Of a DNA stretch of 64,000 bases, positions 59,611 to 64,000 are shown in pieces. Below the pieces are notes generated by a model. It was not told the origin of the DNA. It saw only the letters and a program-made list of their open reading frames with translations, and searched no databases. Made by a program: the position numbers and the translations under genes. The stretch covers positions 1 to 64,000 of the forward strand of contig JBAZMK010000002.1 in NCBI GenBank assembly GCA_041649755.1. The letters run 5' to 3'. The number at the start of each line of letters is the position of its first letter. Positions within the stretch are counted from its first letter, which is position 1. Source of the DNA: JAGVXH01 sp041649755. GTDB lineage: Archaea > Nanobdellota > Nanobdellia > Pacearchaeales > GW2011-AR1.

Positions 59611-62600
59611 ATTTATTCTTTAATTCAAATTTAGTTAATAAATGCAGACTTTGAAGCTCTTCTACTAATAGCTTAAAAGCATAACTCATCTCCACAGGCT
59701 CAACCTGATTTGAATGACAAAGACTGCAAACCTTCTTATTATGTATCTGGTCATCTATAACAATACTTCCGCATCTTGAGCAAACATAAACTACAACCTT
59801 ATCAGAATCGTATCTCTCTTTCAAAAGCAAAGACGCTCCGTGACCTACAAGAGCCTCCTGCTCCATCTCTCCAAGTCTCAAAGCACCACCCCTTGCCCTT
59901 CCCTCTATAGGTTGTCTGGTCAAAAGAGCAATCTTTCCTGAAGCCCTTGAATGCATCTTATCAGCAACCATATATTTAAGTTTAAGATAGAACATATTCC
60001 CTATGAAAATCTTAATAGGCATTCTCTTGCCCGTAACTCCATGATACATAACCTCCTTACCACTTTCTCTAAAACCTAGCTTCCTAAGGTTATTTTCTAA
60101 AGTATCAATATCTTCCCCTGAAAAAGGTGAAGCATCAATTACCCTGCCTGACAAAGCAGCAACTTTTCCTGCTAAAACATCCATCAAATAACCTGCAGTC
60201 ATACGTGAAGGAATCCCATGAGGATTAAACAAAATATCCGGTCTTATCCCGTTAGCTGTAAAAGGAATATCCATCTCCGGAGCAATAAAACCAACAACAC
60301 CTTTCTGACCATGAGGAACGGAGAACTTATCTCCAATCTCTGGAACTCTTAACTCTCTCGTCCTTACCTGAACTATCTTGTTTCCCTCTTTATCTTGGGT
60401 AACAAAAACAGCATCAACAGTCCCCTTCTCTTCCTGCCGAATAGCAGAAGAATTCTCTTTCTTTGTCTGAATAGATATTTCCCTCGCTTCACTAAGAAAC
60501 TTAGGCGGACTAACCTTACCTATAACAACCTCTCCCTCACTCAAATCCGCTTCAGGATAGACAATCCCATCATCTTCTAAAAATCTATAGCTCTCTTCAG
60601 TCCTATACCCTGAAACCTCTTTGTTAGGGGTGGTAATCTCGTCTTTCAAACCCCCTGCATAATTCAACTCAACAGAAGTATAAGGTCTAAACTTAGAGCT
60701 TCTCCCAAGCCCCCTATCTACAGAACCTTGGTTCAAAACAACAGAATCTTCAAGATTATAACCTTCATAAGGCAAAACAGCAAGAACAACATTCTGTCCG
60801 ACAGGATGAACATTTAAAGTATCATAAAGAAAACTTCTGACCAAGGGCTTCTGAGGATAATGAAGAAGAGAAACATCTGTGTCTACTCTCACAGGAAAAT
60901 TTCCTGCATAGATCCCCAAACCCTGTCTATACGCCCTTGAACCCCCCTTAATCATTCTCGCTGGAGGATTATGATTTGCAAAAGGAATCAAAGAAACACT
61001 TACCCCAAAACAATCAATTTTATCAACTTCAAGATGGGTGTGTTCCGCAGTTACATCTTTTTCATCAAGTGCAATATAGCAGTCATCTTCTTCAGCAGCA
61101 TCAAGATATTCAATTATCCCTTTCTTAACTAAGTCTTCCCAAACTAAAGCACCACTTTTTATTAATTCCAAATGTTCGCTCTTAAGCCTTGAAACTCCGT
61201 TATCCAAAATAATCAAAGGTCTCATAACCCTGCCCTCCTCTGAGTTCAAAAAAACTGTATCTAAAAATCTCTCATACTTCACTGACATTTCAACAGGGAG
61301 ATTCCCATTCCTCCTCTCTTCCCTAACCTTTTTAACAAAATCCTCTGCATTCTTTACACCTCCGATAAATCGCCCATTATAGAAAATATCTTTGCTCTCT
61401 TCTAAAACAAGACCTGCTTTCTCTAAGACAGATAAAATTTTCTTTGGATCTTCACTAATCCTTATAGAAATTCTTGCAAGAAGAGCAAGATTCTTCCTTA
61501 AGCCAATCTCTGTCCCTTCAGGGGTTTCAATTGGACAAAATCTTCCATAATGTGTAGGATGAACGGTTCGTGCTGCAAAATTTTCCTGTTCTCCAGGAAG
61601 AGTTGAAGTCACTCTCTGTAACTGAGACAAAACCGCAAAAGAATTGTTCTTATCCATATTCTGCGTAACCCCACTCCTCTCACCAATCCAGGCCCCTGTA
61701 GCAATCGCACTCTCAATCCTATGAGTAAACAAAGTTGACTTAGCTATCGTTTTTATAGAATAAAATTTCCTTCTTTTGACTGTCTTCTGCAATGTATGTT
61801 GAATCTCCCTAAGGAGAATATTCATATTAACTCTGAACAAACTGGAAAGCAAATCCCCTGAAAGAAGAACCCTCTTATTAGCATAATGGTCTTTATCAGT
61901 CATTGAATCCCCTGGATGCTCTTTAGCAATATAAAATTGTTTTATAAATTTACAAAGAGTTCTCGCCTTTTCAAGACGCGACTCTTTGCCCAGCCCGATA
62001 TGAGGAAGAAAATAAGAGTCTATTCTTTGCTTCACCCTATCTAACATTTCTTTATTAGTCCCTTGTAAAGAACTCTTTTCAGCAATCCACATCAAAGCCT
62101 CATTAGTAGAGCCAACCCCTGCAAACTCATAAAGATTGACCATAAGACTATCATTCTGTTTACCTATTAATTTTGCTATTTCAGCATCACTGGATAAACC
62201 AAGAGCCTTAAGTAAAATAATCGCAGGAATATCCCTAAACCGCGAAAAAGAAGCCTCTAAAAGCCCATCACTCCCCTCCATTATTGAAATAGGAATCTTA
62301 TAAGCCCCCCTCTGAGAAAACAACCTCAGCATAAGCCTCTTTCTTGTCTTCTGAAATTCAATAAATGTCTGGTTGGACGCCAAATCCTCTGCCATAATCA
62401 TAACACGTTCGTTCCCATTGATAAGAAAATAACCCCCCTGGTCTTTCGGGTCTATATAATTTTTAATCAAATCTTCTTCACTCATCCCGCTGAGATTACA
62501 AGCCTTGCTCTTAATCATAATAGGAATTCTCCCCAACTGAACTTCCTCTGTCTCAATCTGCCCAGCATAATTAATTGTCATCTCCATCCAGATAGGAGCA

Positions 62601-62854
62601 GAATAAGTAAGATTTCTTAGCCTCGCCTCGGCAGGAGTAATAATCCTTGAGGAACCGTCTGACTCAACAATATCCGGCTTACCCACTCTAATCTTGCCCA
62701 GCTTTATTTCAAAATCCTCCGTCGGCAAAGAATCCGAAAGCTCTGTTACAATCTCCTGCATTCTATTCTCAAAAAAGTCATTAAAAGATTTTATATTCGA
62801 TTCTACAAGGGAATGATTCTTCAAAAACTCCTTAACTAAGATATGCTCTTCCAT
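59603..62854 (-). CDS. rpoB: RNA polymerase second-largest subunit (unsplit B)
   Basis: From ATG 62854 the protein has 1083 aa in one chain, unlike the split B'/B'' of euryarchaeotes. It includes R-T-V-H-P-T-H-Y-G-R-F-C-P-I-E-T-P-E, E-I-G-D-K-F-S-V-P-H-G-Q-K-G, and a zinc ribbon near the end (C-S-R-C ... C-S-L-C). It forms the catalytic core with RpoA. The start codon overlaps the rpoH stop (TGATG). Confidence 0.95.
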   Translation of the reverse strand: MEEHILVKEFLKNHSLVESNIKSFNDFFENRMQEIVTELSDSLPTEDFEIKLGKIRVGKPDIVESDGSSRIITPAEARLRNLTYSAPIWMEMTINYAGQIETEEVQLGRIPIMIKSKACNLSGMSEEDLIKNYIDPKDQGGYFLINGNERVMIMAEDLASNQTFIEFQKTRKRLMLRLFSQRGAYKIPISIMEGSDGLLEASFSRFRDIPAIILLKALGLSSDAEIAKLIGKQNDSLMVNLYEFAGVGSTNEALMWIAEKSSLQGTNKEMLDRVKQRIDSYFLPHIGLGKESRLEKARTLCKFIKQFYIAKEHPGDSMTDKDHYANKRVLLSGDLLSSLFRVNMNILLREIQHTLQKTVKRRKFYSIKTIAKSTLFTHRIESAIATGAWIGERSGVTQNMDKNNSFAVLSQLQRVTSTLPGEQENFAARTVHPTHYGRFCPIETPEGTEIGLRKNLALLARISIRISEDPKKILSVLEKAGLVLEESKDIFYNGRFIGGVKNAEDFVKKVREERRNGNLPVEMSVKYERFLDTVFLNSEEGRVMRPLIILDNGVSRLKSEHLELIKSGALVWEDLVKKGIIEYLDAAEEDDCYIALDEKDVTAEHTHLEVDKIDCFGVSVSLIPFANHNPPARMIKGGSRAYRQGLGIYAGNFPVRVDTDVSLLHYPQKPLVRSFLYDTLNVHPVGQNVVLAVLPYEGYNLEDSVVLNQGSVDRGLGRSSKFRPYTSVELNYAGGLKDEITTPNKEVSGYRTEESYRFLEDDGIVYPEADLSEGEVVIGKVSPPKFLSEAREISIQTKKENSSAIRQEEKGTVDAVFVTQDKEGNKIVQVRTRELRVPEIGDKFSVPHGQKGVVGFIAPEMDIPFTANGIRPDILFNPHGIPSRMTAGYLMDVLAGKVAALSGRVIDASPFSGEDIDTLENNLRKLGFRESGKEVMYHGVTGKRMPIKIFIGNMFYLKLKYMVADKMHSRASGKIALLTRQPIEGRARGGALRLGEMEQEALVGHGASLLLKERYDSDKVVVYVCSRCGSIVIDDQIHNKKVCSLCHSNQVEPVEMSYAFKLLVEELQSLHLLTKFELKNKYE

Positions 62855-63069
62855 CAAATCACCACACGATAATAAACCTCGTCAGCCCTCTCAATTTTTA
62901 TAACATCTCCTTTTTTGCAACCTTCAGGCAATGCGGCATCTTTCGCAGAAATCTTAGGCAACTGCACTAAAGTAATATTAAGTTTATTAAGAATCTTTTC
63001 AGCCTCGTCAGAACTTACTTTTGTATGCTTTGGTTGGAGTACATGCATCTTGGTTTTAGAATATTCCAT
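62854..63069 (-). CDS. rpoH: RNA polymerase subunit H
   Basis: The 71-aa protein is the archaeal equivalent of the C-terminal domain of Rpb5. It has H-V-L-Q-P-K-H-T-K-V near the start, L-P-K-I-S-A-K-D-A-A-L-P in the middle, and G-D-V-I-K-I-E-R at the end. It is first in the rpo operon, in the usual archaeal order H-B-A. A tRNA-Lys gene lies upstream on the same strand. Confidence 0.9.
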   Translation of the reverse strand: MEYSKTKMHVLQPKHTKVSSDEAEKILNKLNITLVQLPKISAKDAALPEGCKKGDVIKIERADEVYYRVVI

Positions 63070-63163
63070 TTAGATATAGAAAAAACAAAAAACGCATTTA
63101 AAAATCTTTTGGTTTCGTTATTTTTGAGTAGTTCGTGGCAAAAACACGAAATTTTTACAAAAA

Positions 63164-63237
63164 TGGCCCCGACGGGATTTGAACCCGCGACACCTGGATT
63201 AAAAGTCCAGTGCTCTACCAAACTGAGCTACGGAGCC
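63164..63237 (-). tRNA. tRNA-Lys (TTT)
   Basis: Read on the minus strand, acceptor GGCTCCG pairs with CGGGGCC (one G-U pair). The anticodon stem CTGGA/TCCAG has loop CTTTTAA, which sets the anticodon TTT. The T arm is CGGGT/ACCCG-like (GCGGG with CCCGT) with loop TTCAAAT. The discriminator A corresponds to position 63164. No CCA is encoded and no intron is visible. Confidence 0.93.
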
Positions 63238-63332
63238 TCACAATAGAATAGAAAGAAGCGATTTAAAAAATTATGCCTCCATCATATATTATAATTCATC
63301 ACACACATCTTTTTAAAAAATATATTCAACTG

Positions 63333-63893
63333 ATGAATATGACAGAAATAAAAGACCGACCAGATTGGGATAGGCTCTTCATGTCAATGGCAATAGATAT
63401 GGCTACTCGTTCTTCGTGCAGATATATAGACGCTGGAGCACTCGTAGTCAAAGACAAAAGAATTATTTCAGATGGATATAATGGAGCTCCGCCAGGAGAC
63501 AGAGAAAATTGTCTTTACACCGGATGTAGAAAAGATGAATTGGGAATTTCCCAAGAAACCAAAGGCAAAGGAAAATGCAGAGGAACTCACGCAGAAATGA
63601 ACGCACTCCACTATGCCGGCAGAGATTCAATCGGCGCAACATTATATACTGTAATCTTACCTTGTTCATCATGCGCAAAACACGCAGCAGCAGGACAAAT
63701 CGCACGAATCGTCTACGCAATAGAATATAAAGAACAAAGAAACGGAATGGACGAAACCGAGGGAGATGTAACTCGTGGAATATGCCGACGAGCCGGAATT
63801 GAATTAGAACATTTAGCAATGGAAGAAGAAATAAAAACACAAAACCAAAGAAGACAAAACGTAATAGAAAATAATTTCAGAACAAAAAAATAA
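63333..63893 (+). CDS. dCMP deaminase family protein
   Basis: ATG 63333 (186 aa) follows an A/T-rich TATA region; the earlier ATG at 63273 adds 20 residues without homology. The zinc site is H-A-E-M-N-A-L with P-C-S-S-C-A-K-H, and the Y-N-G-A-P-P-G segment is typical of dCMP deaminase/ComEB. It makes dUMP from dCMP. It converges with a dUTPase gene, which also yields dUMP, so both feed thymidylate synthesis. Confidence 0.9.
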   Translation: MNMTEIKDRPDWDRLFMSMAIDMATRSSCRYIDAGALVVKDKRIISDGYNGAPPGDRENCLYTGCRKDELGISQETKGKGKCRGTHAEMNALHYAGRDSIGATLYTVILPCSSCAKHAAAGQIARIVYAIEYKEQRNGMDETEGDVTRGICRRAGIELEHLAMEEEIKTQNQRRQNVIENNFRTKK

Positions 63894-63913
63894 TAATATT
63901 TTCAAAATATATT

Positions 63914-64000
63914 TTAAACTATCTTCTCAAGACTGCTGTTTCCACCAGTACTTCCCCAGGCACCTTCTCCCCTCACCGTATCACTTAGTTCCGTTACCTC
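63914..64000 (-). CDS. dut: dUTP diphosphatase, C-terminal fragment
   Basis: Only the last 28 codons are inside the window (stop at 63914-63916). They encode the flexible C-terminal motif V of trimeric dUTPase, R-G-E-G-A-W-G-S-T-G-G. It removes pyrophosphate from dUTP. The gene runs off the right edge. It is convergent with the dCMP deaminase gene. Confidence 0.75.
   Translation of the reverse strand, partial: EVTELSDTVRGEGAWGSTGGNSSLEKIV

Noticed and set aside
63015..63246. Small open frames on both strands across the tRNA-Lys gene
   Set aside because: They overlap the tRNA-Lys at 63164-63237 and the rpoH start, and have no homology or start signals.

Overview
The window is a contiguous piece of an AT-rich archaeal chromosome. 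Archaeal identity rests on TATA-binding protein, aIF1A, the rpoH-rpoB-rpoA-rpl30e-nusA transcription cluster, PheRS and GluRS of archaeal type, RNase P subunit p30, a DUF424 protein, ATP-dependent DNA ligase, and many TATA-type promoters lying about 25 nt upstream of the start codon (leaderless transcripts). Tight gene packing, many short lineage-specific hypothetical proteins, stand-alone versions of normally larger proteins (NFACT-R only, NnrD without NnrE) and a bacterial-type GAPDH suggest a DPANN archaeon of the Woesearchaeota/Pacearchaeota kind. That placement is inference.

Positions 1-8940 form an accessory island. Two head-to-tail operons sit between three copies of a hairpin-rich intergenic repeat. 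Operon A (531-3827) encodes a radical SAM enzyme, an APH/choline-kinase-fold kinase, a protein joining a low-molecular-weight-phosphatase-like domain to an HExxH metallopeptidase-like domain, and a 62-aa peptide. Operon B (4480-8570) encodes a 35-aa peptide, a C39-like cysteine peptidase, a second radical SAM enzyme, a phosphohistidine swivel domain, an ATP-grasp dikinase domain and an HD hydrolase. Both operons start with the same kind of TATA box, 5'-terminal hairpin and TTAATTCT motif. I read this as a candidate peptide-modification (RiPP-like) system. It is the most interesting part of the window.

From 8990 to 25700 lie thioredoxin, CTP synthase, a membrane winged-helix protein with a CcdA-type thiol transporter, a split FAD/FeS 2-hydroxyacid oxidase interleaved with NYN and HD genes, GluRS, several hypotheticals, aIF1A, DUF424, an Era-like GTPase with DUF2073, and an ASCH-GNAT fusion. 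From 25768 to 37250 are DNA ligase, TBP, NFACT-R and CRM RNA-binding proteins, a PheRS operon with two inserted small genes, a TrkA-N channel-like protein and a P-type ATPase.

Positions 37327-46331 hold a carbon-metabolism cluster: GAPDH, thioredoxin reductase, PGK, NagB, a glycosidase, a PfkB kinase, class I aldolase and TIM, with a GT4 plus LmbE pair on the other strand. With NagB, PfkB, FBA, TIM, GAPDH and PGK the cluster could carry glucosamine-6-phosphate to 3-phosphoglycerate. From 46323 to 52991 come NnrD, an SDR, two PIN-domain loci sharing one TATA box, tRNA-Trp, hypotheticals, DUF357, UMP kinase and RNase P p30. The right end has a CPA2 antiporter, a membrane protein, NusA, L30e, an unsplit rpoA, rpoB, rpoH, tRNA-Lys, dCMP deaminase and the 3' end of a dUTPase gene.
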